Positions 1-6,965 of a stretch of DNA of 10,132 nt are shown in pieces (positions within the stretch are counted from its first letter, which is position 1; the number at the start of each line of letters is the position of its first letter). Source of the DNA: an uncultured Polaromonas sp. (GTDB taxonomy: Bacteria; Pseudomonadota; Gammaproteobacteria; Burkholderiales; Burkholderiaceae); contig CAMLDT010000129.1 of assembly GCA_946479075.1 (NCBI GenBank), positions 1-10,132 on the forward strand, given 5' to 3'. The position numbers and the translations under genes are program-made. The notes beneath the pieces were generated by a model. That model did no database searches, had not been told where the DNA came from, and worked only from the letters and a program-made list of their open reading frames with translations.

Positions 1-11
1 CCGGAGATGGC

Positions 12-1880
12 ATGAAACGCCTGCTGACTTCCTTCACGCTGGCCGCGCTGCTGGCGGCCTGCACCAGCACCGCGCCGCCCAGCCCGGGCAACGCGGCGCC
101 GGCGCAACCCGAAGGCGCGTCCGGCTACACCGCCAAACCCGGCTGGGCGACCACCCGCTACGCCGTCGCCGCGGCCAATCCGCTGGCCACCCGCGCGGGC
201 GACCAGATCCTGCGAGCCGGCGGCTCGGCCGTGGACGCCGCGATTGCCGTGCAAATGGTGCTGGCGCTGGTCGAGCCGCAGTCCAGCGGTATCGCCGGCG
301 GGGCTTTTCTGCTGCATTACAACGGCCAGACGGTTGAAGCCTTCGATGGCCGCGAGACCGCACCCGCGGCCGCCAACGAGCGGCTGTTTCTCGGCCCCGA
401 TGGCAAACCCATGGCATTTCACGAGGCCGTGGTCGGCGGGCGATCCGTCGGCTCACCCGGTGCGGTGCGCATGCTGGAGATGGCGCACAGGCAGTACGGC
501 AAGCTGCCCTGGGCGCAATTGTTCCAGCCGGCCATCCGTCTCTCGGAGGACGGCTTCCCCGTCAGCCGGCGCCTGCACGCCCTGCTGCTGCCGGAAGTGG
601 ACCTGAAGAAGGATCCGGTCGCCCTCGCCTACTTCTACGACGCCACCGGCCAGCCCTGGCCGGTCGGCCACCTGCTTAAAAATCCCGAGCTGGCGGCGGT
701 GCTTCGGCAGATCGCCGCCGACGGCTCCAAAGCGCTGCTGGAAGGCGAGGTGGCGCAGGCCATCGTCAACAAGGTGCAGCAACACCCGACCAATCCCGGC
801 CAGCTGAGCCTGGCCGACCTGGCCGGCTACCAGGCCAAAAAGCGCGAGCCGCTGTGCCACGACCATTCAGCGGCCGGCAAGGCCTACCGCATCTGCGGCA
901 TGCCGCCACCGAGTTCGGGCGCCCTCGCCATCGGCCAGATCCTGGGCATGCTGGCCAACACGCCAGCCCACAGCCTGCCGCCCACCCGCACCCCGGTGGA
1001 CACCGGCATCCGCTGCGTGATGGCGCCCTGCCCCAGCACGCGGGACGAGGTGCTTCCCGGCGCCGACTGGCTGCACCTCTACACCGAAGCCTCGCGCCTG
1101 GCGTATGCCGACCGTGCGCAGTACGTGGCCGACCCGGACTTCGTGCCGCCGCCGGCCGGCAGCTGGCAAAGCCTGCTGGCGCCCGCCTACCTGGCCAGCC
1201 GCGCGCAACTGATCGGCCCGCACAGCATGAAGACCGCCCCTGCGGGCCAACCACCGGGGAGCACCCGCATCAGCCAGGCGCCCATGCCCGATCAGCCCGA
1301 ACATGGCACCTCGCACATTTCCATCATCGACCGCTGGGGCAACGCCGTTGCGATGACCACAACCATCGAGGACGCCTGGGGCGCCCGGCAAATGGTCAAC
1401 CGCGGCAAGGGCCTGGCCGGCGGCTTTTTGCTGAACAACGAGTTGACCGACTTCAGCTTCGCGCCCAGCGATGCCTCGGGTGCGCCAATTGCCAACCGCG
1501 TGCAGGGCGGCAAACGCCCGCGCTCGTCGATGGCGCCGACACTGGTGTTCGACAAGGCCACGAAGCAGCTGGTGATGACCACCGGCAGCCCCGGCGGCGC
1601 CGTCATCATCCACTTCACCACCAAAACGCTGTATGGCGTGTTGAATTGGGGCCTGGACATCCAGCAGGCCATCAACCTGCCCAACTTCGCTTCGCTGGGC
1701 GGGCCGGTCCTGCTGGAAGCGGGGCGCTTTCCGGCCAGCACCGCAGAGGCCCTGCGCGCACGCGGCCACGAGGTGCGTGAACTGGCCCTGCCCAGCGGCC
1801 TGCAAGGCATACAGCGCACCGCCACCGGCTGGTTCGGCGGTGCCGACCCGCGCCGCGAAGGCATCGTGATGGGCCAGTAG
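12..1880 (+). CDS. ggt: Gamma-glutamyltransferase (glutathione hydrolase), predicted lipoprotein
   Basis: Hydrolyses or transfers the gamma-glutamyl group of glutathione and related compounds; an N-terminal nucleophile enzyme that normally cleaves itself into two subunits. The 622-residue product starts with a lipoprotein signal whose lipobox LAAC puts the lipidated cysteine at C17, so it should be anchored in the envelope facing the periplasm. Family marks: FDGRETAP with the likely substrate-binding R114; EHGTSHISI, where T433 fits the self-cleaving catalytic threonine; LNNELTDFS; KRPRSSMAPT; and GSPGGA near the C-terminus. The lid-loop region is shorter than in E. coli GGT and has no tyrosine. 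About 20-25 extra residues, including C335 and C340, sit before the GADWLHLYTEA helix. The start is the ATG at 12, with GGAG at 3-6. Family assignment is firm; substrate is inferred. Confidence 0.95.
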   Translation: MKRLLTSFTLAALLAACTSTAPPSPGNAAPAQPEGASGYTAKPGWATTRYAVAAANPLATRAGDQILRAGGSAVDAAIAVQMVLALVEPQSSGIAGGAFLLHYNGQTVEAFDGRETAPAAANERLFLGPDGKPMAFHEAVVGGRSVGSPGAVRMLEMAHRQYGKLPWAQLFQPAIRLSEDGFPVSRRLHALLLPEVDLKKDPVALAYFYDATGQPWPVGHLLKNPELAAVLRQIAADGSKALLEGEVAQAIVNKVQQHPTNPGQLSLADLAGYQAKKREPLCHDHSAAGKAYRICGMPPPSSGALAIGQILGMLANTPAHSLPPTRTPVDTGIRCVMAPCPSTRDEVLPGADWLHLYTEASRLAYADRAQYVADPDFVPPPAGSWQSLLAPAYLASRAQLIGPHSMKTAPAGQPPGSTRISQAPMPDQPEHGTSHISIIDRWGNAVAMTTTIEDAWGARQMVNRGKGLAGGFLLNNELTDFSFAPSDASGAPIANRVQGGKRPRSSMAPTLVFDKATKQLVMTTGSPGGAVIIHFTTKTLYGVLNWGLDIQQAINLPNFASLGGPVLLEAGRFPASTAEALRARGHEVRELALPSGLQGIQRTATGWFGGADPRREGIVMGQ

Positions 1881-1881
1881 C

Positions 1882-1931
1882 CGGCGGGTGATTGCGGTTT
1901 GTGCGAACATCGTTTGATCCGTCACTCGCCG
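1882..1931 (+). promoter_or_regulatory. Hairpin between ggt and aapJ
   Basis: Directly after the ggt stop, CGGCGGGTGA (1882-1891) can pair with TCACTCGCCG (1922-1931): ten base pairs including one G-U, enclosing a 30-nt loop. A T-rich stretch (about 1937-1949) follows before the aapJ ribosome site. It could be an imperfect terminator for ggt or a leader structure of aapJ mRNA. There is no clean U-tract and no convincing -35/-10 pair in this 82-nt gap, so the role is open. Confidence 0.35.
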
Positions 1932-1951
1932 CACCTGTCTTTTGTTTTCCT

Positions 1952-1955
1952 GGAG
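1952..1955 (+). promoter_or_regulatory. Ribosome binding site deciding the aapJ start
   Basis: GGAG is followed by 7 nt and then the ATG at 1963. The upstream in-frame TTG at 1942 would place this site inside the gene, so the ATG is preferred. Confidence 0.7.
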
Positions 1956-1962
1956 CCTGAAC

Positions 1963-3000
1963 ATGCCGAACATCTTCAACAAACACGGGTTCACCGCCGG
2001 CGCACTGTGCCTGCTGGCCGCCGTCGCCGCACCGGCCCATGCCGGCAAGACGCTGGACGCGATCAAGGCGCGGGGCCAGCTGGTCTGCGGGGTCAGCAGC
2101 GGCGTGGCCGGTTTCTCGCAGGCCGACAGCGCCGGCAAGTGGTCGGGCCTGGACGTCGATGTCTGCCGCGCGATTGCCGCCAGCGTGCTGGGCGATGCCA
2201 ACAAGGTCAAGTGGGTGCCGCTGGTGTCGCAACAGCGTTTTGCCGCCCTGCAGTCGGGTGAGGTGGACATCCTGTCGCGCAACACCAGCTGGACGCTGAC
2301 CCGCGATGCTTCGCTGGGCCTGGTCTTCACCGGTGTCACCTATTACGACGGCCAGGGCTTCATGGTGCCGGCCAAGGGCAAGGTCAAAAGCGCCAAACAG
2401 CTCAAGGGCGCCACGGTGTGTGTGCAGTCCGGCACCACGACAGAAAAAAACCTCAGCGAGTTTTCGCGCATCAACAAGCTGGGCATCAAGCCGGTGGTGT
2501 TTGAAAAATTCGACGCCGCCAATGCCGCCTATTTCTCCGGCCGCTGCCAGGCCTACACCACCGACGCTTCAGGCCTCGCTTCGATCCGCAACAAGGAGGC
2601 CAAGACCCCGGCCGAACACACGGTGCTGCCGGAGCTGATCTCGAAAGAACCCTTGAGCCCTGCGATCCGCCGCGGCGATGACGAGTTTTTTGCGATTGCC
2701 AAATGGGTGGTGTTTGGCCTGATCGAGGCCGAGGAATACGGCGTGACCCAGGCCAATGTCGATGCGCTGCAAAAAGACAGCAAGGACCCGAACATCGGGC
2801 GCCTGCTGGGCAGCACTGAAGACACCGGCAAGCTGCTGGGCCTGGACAAGGACTGGCTGGCGCGCGCGATCAAGGCCACCGGCAACTACGGCGAAATTTT
2901 CGAGCGCAACGTCGGCCCGAAAAGCCCGCTGGGCCTGCCGCGCGGCAGCAACAATCTCTGGTCCAAAGGCGGCCTGATGTACGCGCCGCCGGTGCGTTGA
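1963..3000 (+). CDS. aapJ: Amino-acid ABC transporter, periplasmic binding protein (AapJ type)
   Basis: Captures L-amino acids in the periplasm for the AapQM-P importer. The 345-residue product has a Sec signal peptide: a short basic start, the hydrophobic stretch AGALCLLAAVAAPAHA, and a likely cut after AHA at residue 27. The mature part is a family-3 solute-binding protein: LDAIKARGQLVCGV, then GLDVDVCRAIAA, the RNTSWTLTRD segment, and a C-terminal NYGEIFERNVG block typical of AapJ/BztA proteins. The ATG at 1963 is chosen over an in-frame TTG at 1942 because GGAG (1952-1955) lies 7 nt before it and the signal peptide then begins normally. It is the first gene of the aapJQMP operon. Broad L-amino-acid specificity is inferred from the subfamily; a narrower Glu/Asp preference as in Bzt systems cannot be excluded. 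Confidence 0.93.
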   Translation: MPNIFNKHGFTAGALCLLAAVAAPAHAGKTLDAIKARGQLVCGVSSGVAGFSQADSAGKWSGLDVDVCRAIAASVLGDANKVKWVPLVSQQRFAALQSGEVDILSRNTSWTLTRDASLGLVFTGVTYYDGQGFMVPAKGKVKSAKQLKGATVCVQSGTTTEKNLSEFSRINKLGIKPVVFEKFDAANAAYFSGRCQAYTTDASGLASIRNKEAKTPAEHTVLPELISKEPLSPAIRRGDDEFFAIAKWVVFGLIEAEEYGVTQANVDALQKDSKDPNIGRLLGSTEDTGKLLGLDKDWLARAIKATGNYGEIFERNVGPKSPLGLPRGSNNLWSKGGLMYAPPVR

Positions 3001-3010
3001 TCCTGCGCGG

Positions 3011-4042
3011 ATGGCCTCGCCCGACGCACCCCTGATCCCGCCCCGCCCGCCTGCCCGGCGGGCTTTTTCGTGGCGCGGCCGCCAGGCGCGCGGTGCGGTT
3101 TACCAGGTGCTTGCGGTGCTGCTCATCGCGCTGCTGGCCTGGCTGCTGGTCAGCAACACACTGACCAACATGCAACTGCGCGGTATCCAGAGCGGTTTCG
3201 GTTTTCTGGCGGATCCGGCCGGCTTCGACATCGGCGAAAGCTGGTTCGGCTACGACGCCACCCGCGCCTACTGGCAGGCGTTTGCAGTCGGCATCGTCAA
3301 CACCCTGCGGGTCGCGCTGATCGGCTGCCTGCTGGCCACCGTGCTCGGCACCTTGCTCGGCGTGGCGCGTTTCTCGCGCAATGCGCTGCTGCGCGGCCTG
3401 AGCTACGGGTATGTCGAGCTGTTTCGCAACATCCCGCTGCTGCTGCAGTTGCTGATGTGGTACCTGCTGTTCATCGAGTACCTGCCGCCGCCGGACGCGG
3501 CGCTGAGTGTGGGCGACACGTTTTTCCTGAGCAAAAACGGTGTGGCGTTTCCGTGGTGGGTGGCTGTGGATGGCCACTGGCTGTTTCAGTGGCCAGTGCG
3601 GGGCGATTTCCAGGTCGAGGGCGGCGCCAGCCTGAGCCCCGAATTCATGGCGGTGCTGCTGGGCCTGGTGCTTTACACCGCCGCCTTCATTGCGGAGGTG
3701 GTGCGCGCCGGCATCGCCTCGGTGCCGGCCGGCCAGCGTGAAGCCGGCGCCTCCATCGGTCTGTCGCGCGGCCGCACGCTGCGGCTGATCGTGCTGCCGC
3801 AGGCGCTGCGCCTGATCATCCCGCCGCTGACCAACCAGTACCTCAACCTCACCAAAAATTCCTCGCTGGCGGTCGCCGTGGGTTACCCCGAGCTGGTGTC
3901 GATTGCCAACACCTCGATGAACCAGTCCGGCCGCGCGGTCGAATGTATCGCCATCATCATGGCGGTTTACCTCACGCTGTCGCTGCTGACCTCGGCGCTG
4001 ATGAACGCCTTCAACCGCCGCTCGGCGATCCGGGAGCGCTGA
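3011..4042 (+). CDS. aapQ: Amino-acid ABC transporter permease (AapQ type)
   Basis: One of two inner-membrane permeases of the general L-amino-acid importer. The 343-residue product has a proline- and arginine-rich cytoplasmic N-terminus (residues 1-29), a first membrane segment at about 31-48, a long periplasmic stretch, and a HisM-type permease core (NTLRVALIGC; VELFRNIPLLLQLL). The EAA loop that contacts the ATPase begins at E244 (EAGASIGLSRGRTLRLIVLPQAL). An insert with VAFPWWVAVDGHW between membrane segments is usual for AapQ and absent from short His/Gln permeases. It begins 10 nt after the aapJ stop. The ribosome site before the ATG is weak (GCGCGG), and no other start precedes the first membrane segment. 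A terminator-like hairpin overlaps codons 12-20. The gene ends 2 nt before aapM. Confidence 0.92.
   Translation: MASPDAPLIPPRPPARRAFSWRGRQARGAVYQVLAVLLIALLAWLLVSNTLTNMQLRGIQSGFGFLADPAGFDIGESWFGYDATRAYWQAFAVGIVNTLRVALIGCLLATVLGTLLGVARFSRNALLRGLSYGYVELFRNIPLLLQLLMWYLLFIEYLPPPDAALSVGDTFFLSKNGVAFPWWVAVDGHWLFQWPVRGDFQVEGGASLSPEFMAVLLGLVLYTAAFIAEVVRAGIASVPAGQREAGASIGLSRGRTLRLIVLPQALRLIIPPLTNQYLNLTKNSSLAVAVGYPELVSIANTSMNQSGRAVECIAIIMAVYLTLSLLTSALMNAFNRRSAIRER
3045..3068 (+). terminator. Intrinsic-terminator sequence inside the 5' end of aapQ
   Basis: GCCCGCC (3045-3051), a five-base loop TGCCC, a perfect complement GGCGGGC (3057-3063), then TTTTT (3064-3068). This seven-pair GC stem with a T-tract meets the usual description of a Rho-independent terminator. 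It lies 45-68 nt after the aapJ stop and within codons 12-20 of aapQ. It most likely ends a share of transcripts after aapJ, lowering permease and ATPase levels relative to the binding protein. Active translation of aapQ could oppose it, because ribosomes would cover the stem. Confidence 0.7.
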
Positions 4043-4044
4043 GC

Positions 4045-5166
4045 ATGGCAGCAACGTTTCAACCGATTCCGCCCCGGCCCGCGCCACGGCACACCGTGGG
4101 CGCCATGGCGCGCCTGCGCCTGAATTTTTTCTCCAGCCTGCCCAATACCCTGATCACGGTGCTGCTGCTGGCTGCGGCGGCCTGGCTGCTGATCCAGGGC
4201 CTGGACTGGGGCGTGGTGCACGCTGTGTTTGCCGCCGATGCCGACCGCTGCCAGGCCGCACGTGGCATCGGTGCCTGCTGGGGTGTCATCAACGAAAAAG
4301 CCCGCTTCATTCTGCTGGGCCGCTACCCGCAGGAAGCGCAGTGGCGGCCGGTGCTGGCCAGCTTCGCGCTGATGGCGCCGGTGTTCGCCAGCTGCAGCAG
4401 CCGCTTCTGGCGCCCATCGCTGGCGCTGATCTGGGTCGCCGGGCTGGCGCTGTTTTTTGTGCTGATGGGCGGCGGCGTGGCCGGCCTCAGCAAGGTACCC
4501 ACCGACCTGTGGGGCGGCCTGCCGCTGACCCTGATGCTGACGGTGCTGTCCATGGTGCTGGCCTTTCCGCTGGCGGTGCTGGTCGCGCTGGGCCGGCGCT
4601 CGGAGATGCCGGCGATACGCGCCTTGTGCCTGGCCTATATCGAGCTGGTGCGTGGCGTGCCGCTGATCTCGGTGCTGTTCATGGCGTCCTTCATGTTTCC
4701 GCTGTTTTTGCCGGTCGGCAAAACGCCCGATGTGCTGATCCGCGTGGTCGTCGGCATCACGCTGTTCGCCGCGGCCTACATGGCCGAGATCATCCGCGGC
4801 GGCCTGCAGACGGTCGGACGCGGCCAGATGGAAGCCGCCGCCAGCATGGGCCTGGGCTACTGGCAGGCGCAGCGCAAGATCATCCTGCCGCAGGCGCTGG
4901 CCGCGGTCGTGCCCAGCATCGTGAACAACTTCATCTCGCTGTTCAAGGACACCTCGCTGGTCACCATCGTTTCGCTGTACGAACTGACGGGCGCCCTGTC
5001 GCTCGCGCTCGGCTCGGACCCGGACTGGCGGCCGTTCAAGATCGAGGCCTACCTCTTCATCGCCGCCATCTACTTCGCGTTTTGTTATGCGATGTCGCGC
5101 TACAGCCTGCGGCTGGAAACGCGGCTGGCGCACTCGCGCCCCGGCAAGGACACCGCCCATGACTGA
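4045..5166 (+). CDS. aapM: Amino-acid ABC transporter permease (AapM type)
   Basis: Second inner-membrane permease, pairing with AapQ. The 373-residue product has a first membrane segment at about 36-51, a periplasmic loop with the CWGVINEKARFILLGRYP signature of AapM/BztC proteins, several more membrane segments, and a C-terminal permease core (GGLPLTLMLTVLSMVLAFPLAV; YIELVRGVPLISVLFM). The EAA loop starts at E263 (EAAASMGLGYWQAQRKIILP). An earlier in-frame ATG at 3943 lies inside aapQ and gives a nonsense N-terminus. The ATG at 4045 has GGGAG at 4032-4036, 8 nt away, and follows the aapQ stop by 2 nt. The last 8 nt overlap aapP, which suggests translational coupling. Confidence 0.93.
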   Translation: MAATFQPIPPRPAPRHTVGAMARLRLNFFSSLPNTLITVLLLAAAAWLLIQGLDWGVVHAVFAADADRCQAARGIGACWGVINEKARFILLGRYPQEAQWRPVLASFALMAPVFASCSSRFWRPSLALIWVAGLALFFVLMGGGVAGLSKVPTDLWGGLPLTLMLTVLSMVLAFPLAVLVALGRRSEMPAIRALCLAYIELVRGVPLISVLFMASFMFPLFLPVGKTPDVLIRVVVGITLFAAAYMAEIIRGGLQTVGRGQMEAAASMGLGYWQAQRKIILPQALAAVVPSIVNNFISLFKDTSLVTIVSLYELTGALSLALGSDPDWRPFKIEAYLFIAAIYFAFCYAMSRYSLRLETRLAHSRPGKDTAHD

Positions 5167-5899
5167 ACCCATCATCCGCTTCGACCAGGTCAACAAATGG
5201 TTTGGCGACTTCCATGTGCTGCGCGACATTGATTTGTCGGTGCAGGCCGGCGAACGCCTGGTGATTTGCGGGCCCTCGGGCTCGGGCAAGTCCACGCTGA
5301 TCCGCTGCATCAATGCGCTGGAGGATTACCAGGAAGGCCGGCTCACCGTCGCCGGCACCCTGCTGGGCGATGACCTGAAGGCGGTCGAGGCGGTGCGCCG
5401 CGAGGTCGGCATGGTGTTCCAGCAGTTCAACCTGTTCCCGCACCTGACCGTGCTGGAGAACCTGACGCTGGCGCCGGTCCAGGTCGCGGGGCTGTCCAAA
5501 CAAGAAGCGGCCGAACGCGCGATGGCGCAGCTCGAACGCGTGCGCATTGCCGAACAGGCGCACAAATACCCACTGCAACTGTCGGGCGGGCAGCAGCAGC
5601 GTGTGGCGATTGCGCGCTCGCTCTGCATGCGGCCGAAAATCATGCTGTTCGACGAACCGACCTCGGCGCTGGACCCGGAGATGATCAAGGAAGTGCTGGA
5701 CGTCATCATCAGCCTGGCCGATCAGGGCATGACCCTGCTGTGCGTCACGCACGAGATGGGTTTTGCACGCGCCGCGGCCAACCGTGTGGTGTTCATGGAC
5801 GAGGGCCAGATCGTGGAGCAGGGCTCACCGCAGGCCTTTTTCGACGCACCGCAGACCGAACGCGGCCGGGACTTTCTGTCGAAAATCCTCGGGCACTGA
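5159..5899 (+). CDS. aapP: Amino-acid ABC transporter ATP-binding protein (AapP type)
   Basis: The ATPase that powers the AapQM importer from the cytoplasmic face. The 246-residue product has the complete nucleotide-binding set: Walker A GPSGSGKST (38-46), the Q-loop in VFQQFNLFPHLT, ABC signature LSGGQQQRV (141-149), Walker B IMLFDEP (161-167) followed by the D-loop SALDPE, and the switch histidine H198 in VTHEMGFA. The PHLTVLEN and MGFA wording is characteristic of the polar-amino-acid (GlnQ/HisP/AapP) branch. The start is the ATG overlapping the aapM stop by 8 nt, with AAGGA at 5146-5150; an upstream in-frame ATG at 5087 lies in aapM and is not used. It is the last gene of the operon. It ends 57 nt from the converging membrane-protein gene, and that gap is filled by a repeat element. 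Confidence 0.95.
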   Translation: MTEPIIRFDQVNKWFGDFHVLRDIDLSVQAGERLVICGPSGSGKSTLIRCINALEDYQEGRLTVAGTLLGDDLKAVEAVRREVGMVFQQFNLFPHLTVLENLTLAPVQVAGLSKQEAAERAMAQLERVRIAEQAHKYPLQLSGGQQQRVAIARSLCMRPKIMLFDEPTSALDPEMIKEVLDVIISLADQGMTLLCVTHEMGFARAAANRVVFMDEGQIVEQGSPQAFFDAPQTERGRDFLSKILGH

Positions 5900-5900
5900 G

Positions 5901-5969
5901 CCGATTTTTCAAGCCAAAAAGACCTGCAGCCCCCACCCGTCAAGCGCCAGCAGCTATCAATCCGATAGC
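5901..5969 (-). repeat. 69-nt palindromic repeat element, copy 1
   Basis: Read on the minus strand, this aligns without gaps over 69 nt to a segment inside dnaG (8293-8361). I count 38 identical positions of 69, with shared blocks CTAT, ATAGC, GCGC, GGGC, TGAAA and TCGG at the same spacing. Its head is a perfect hairpin, GCTATC (5953-5958), a 5-nt loop, GATAGC (5964-5969). From memory it resembles a short repeat scattered through Comamonadaceae genomes between genes, often at 3' ends. It fills the whole gap between aapP and the converging gene and also encodes that gene's last residues and stop. It may help end transcription from either side, but no clean U-tract supports that. Confidence 0.65.
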
Positions 5970-6886
5970 GTCCCGCCGCCGCCAGCGTCAGCCACCCGCA
6001 GCGGATTCACCGGCGGCGGCTCGGCGGGCCGGTCGATGCGTTCGTACTCCGAGATCACCTGGGCGCCCAGCAGCAGCAGGGTCGCAGCGATCTCCAGGCT
6101 CAGCAGCACCACGATGGCGGTGGTCAGGGAGCCGTACACCACGCTGACCTGCGACAGCGTGCTGAAGTACCAGACCAGCAGGTGCCGTGTGATTTCCCAC
6201 AGCAGCGCCGCTGTCGCGCCGCCCAGCAAGGCATGCCGCCACGACAGCTTGCCGACCGGCATCACCATGTACACCGAGGTCAGCAGGAAGACCTCGCCCG
6301 CCAGCCCCAGCAGGTACAGCAGCAGGCCCGACACGCCGCTGAGCGACCATTCACGGCCGAGCACATCGACGGTCTCCTCGCCCATGGCGCGCAGGCCGCC
6401 GGACACCAGCGTGACCACCAGCAGCCCGGCGCCCAGGCTGACGATGTAGCAATACGGCAGCAAGGCCGAGACGATGAAACGCCGGCGCCGCACCGCAATG
6501 CGGTGCAAAAAAATCACCGACATGGCGTTTTCCAGCACCGTGAAGGCCAGCGAGCTGAAAAACAGCATGGTCACCAGCAACACCCAGCCAATGACATCGC
6601 GGTGTTGCAAAAAGGTGGCCAGTTCGTCCACCACCGCATGCGACTGCGCCGGCATCAGCCATTCGAGGTAACGCCCCAGGGTCTGCAGCAGTTCGGCCTG
6701 TTCGATCACATGCGACAGCGCGATCACTGCGAGGATCAGCAGCGGAACAATCGACAGCAGCGCGTAATAGGCCACAGCGCCGGCCAGCAGCAGGCCCTGG
6801 TTGGCACGAAACCCCTGGAGGACCCGCCAGGCAAAGGCCGCGGGGTTGGCCAGCACATGGGCGGCCTGGTGGCTGAGGATTTGCAT
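5957..6886 (-). CDS. YihY/BrkB-family inner-membrane protein
   Basis: The 309-residue product belongs to the YihY/virulence-factor BrkB family, once wrongly called ribonuclease BN. Function is not established, though envelope or transport roles have been proposed. About six membrane segments are visible: GLLLAGAVAYYALLSIVPLL (from residue 31), IGWVLLVTMLFFSSLAFTVL, YCYIVSLGAGLLVVTLVSGG, GLLLYLLGLAGEVFLLTSVY, the ALLGGATAALLWEI stretch, and IVVLLSLEIAATLLLLGAQV. The family marks FRANQG, AYYALLSIVPL, VYGSLTTAIVVLLSLE and GAQVISEYER are present. The ATG at 6886 is chosen because the product then starts with the usual short cytoplasmic helix; the longer frame back to 7126 runs over dnaG. Its ribosome site is weak. 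The last residues (TLSD) and the TGA stop, followed at once by TAG, come from the 69-nt repeat. Confidence 0.88.
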   Translation of the reverse strand: MQILSHQAAHVLANPAAFAWRVLQGFRANQGLLLAGAVAYYALLSIVPLLILAVIALSHVIEQAELLQTLGRYLEWLMPAQSHAVVDELATFLQHRDVIGWVLLVTMLFFSSLAFTVLENAMSVIFLHRIAVRRRRFIVSALLPYCYIVSLGAGLLVVTLVSGGLRAMGEETVDVLGREWSLSGVSGLLLYLLGLAGEVFLLTSVYMVMPVGKLSWRHALLGGATAALLWEITRHLLVWYFSTLSQVSVVYGSLTTAIVVLLSLEIAATLLLLGAQVISEYERIDRPAEPPPVNPLRVADAGGGGTLSD

Positions 6887-6965
6887 CAAACCATGGTAGC
6901 CGCAGAAGGCGGGGCTTGGCGTCAGCGCCGGCCGGGTCCGGGGGTCGGGAAGGCACAATACAGCC

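Noticed and set aside
1882..1896. Sigma-54-like GGC...TTGC upstream of aapJ
   Set aside because: The GG and GC elements are one base too close for the strict sigma-54 spacing, and the rest of the consensus is poor.
867..2339. Open frame of 490 codons on the minus strand across ggt and aapJ
   Set aside because: It runs through two well-identified genes and their gap, and its composition is typical of a shadow frame.
3967..5313. Open frame of 448 codons on the minus strand across aapM and aapP
   Set aside because: Antisense to conserved transporter genes; extreme Q/H/R content without any domain.
6931..6959. Promoter for dnaG with CACAAT as -10
   Set aside because: No acceptable -35 at 16-18 nt, and the -10 is almost on the start codon; too weak to list as a feature.
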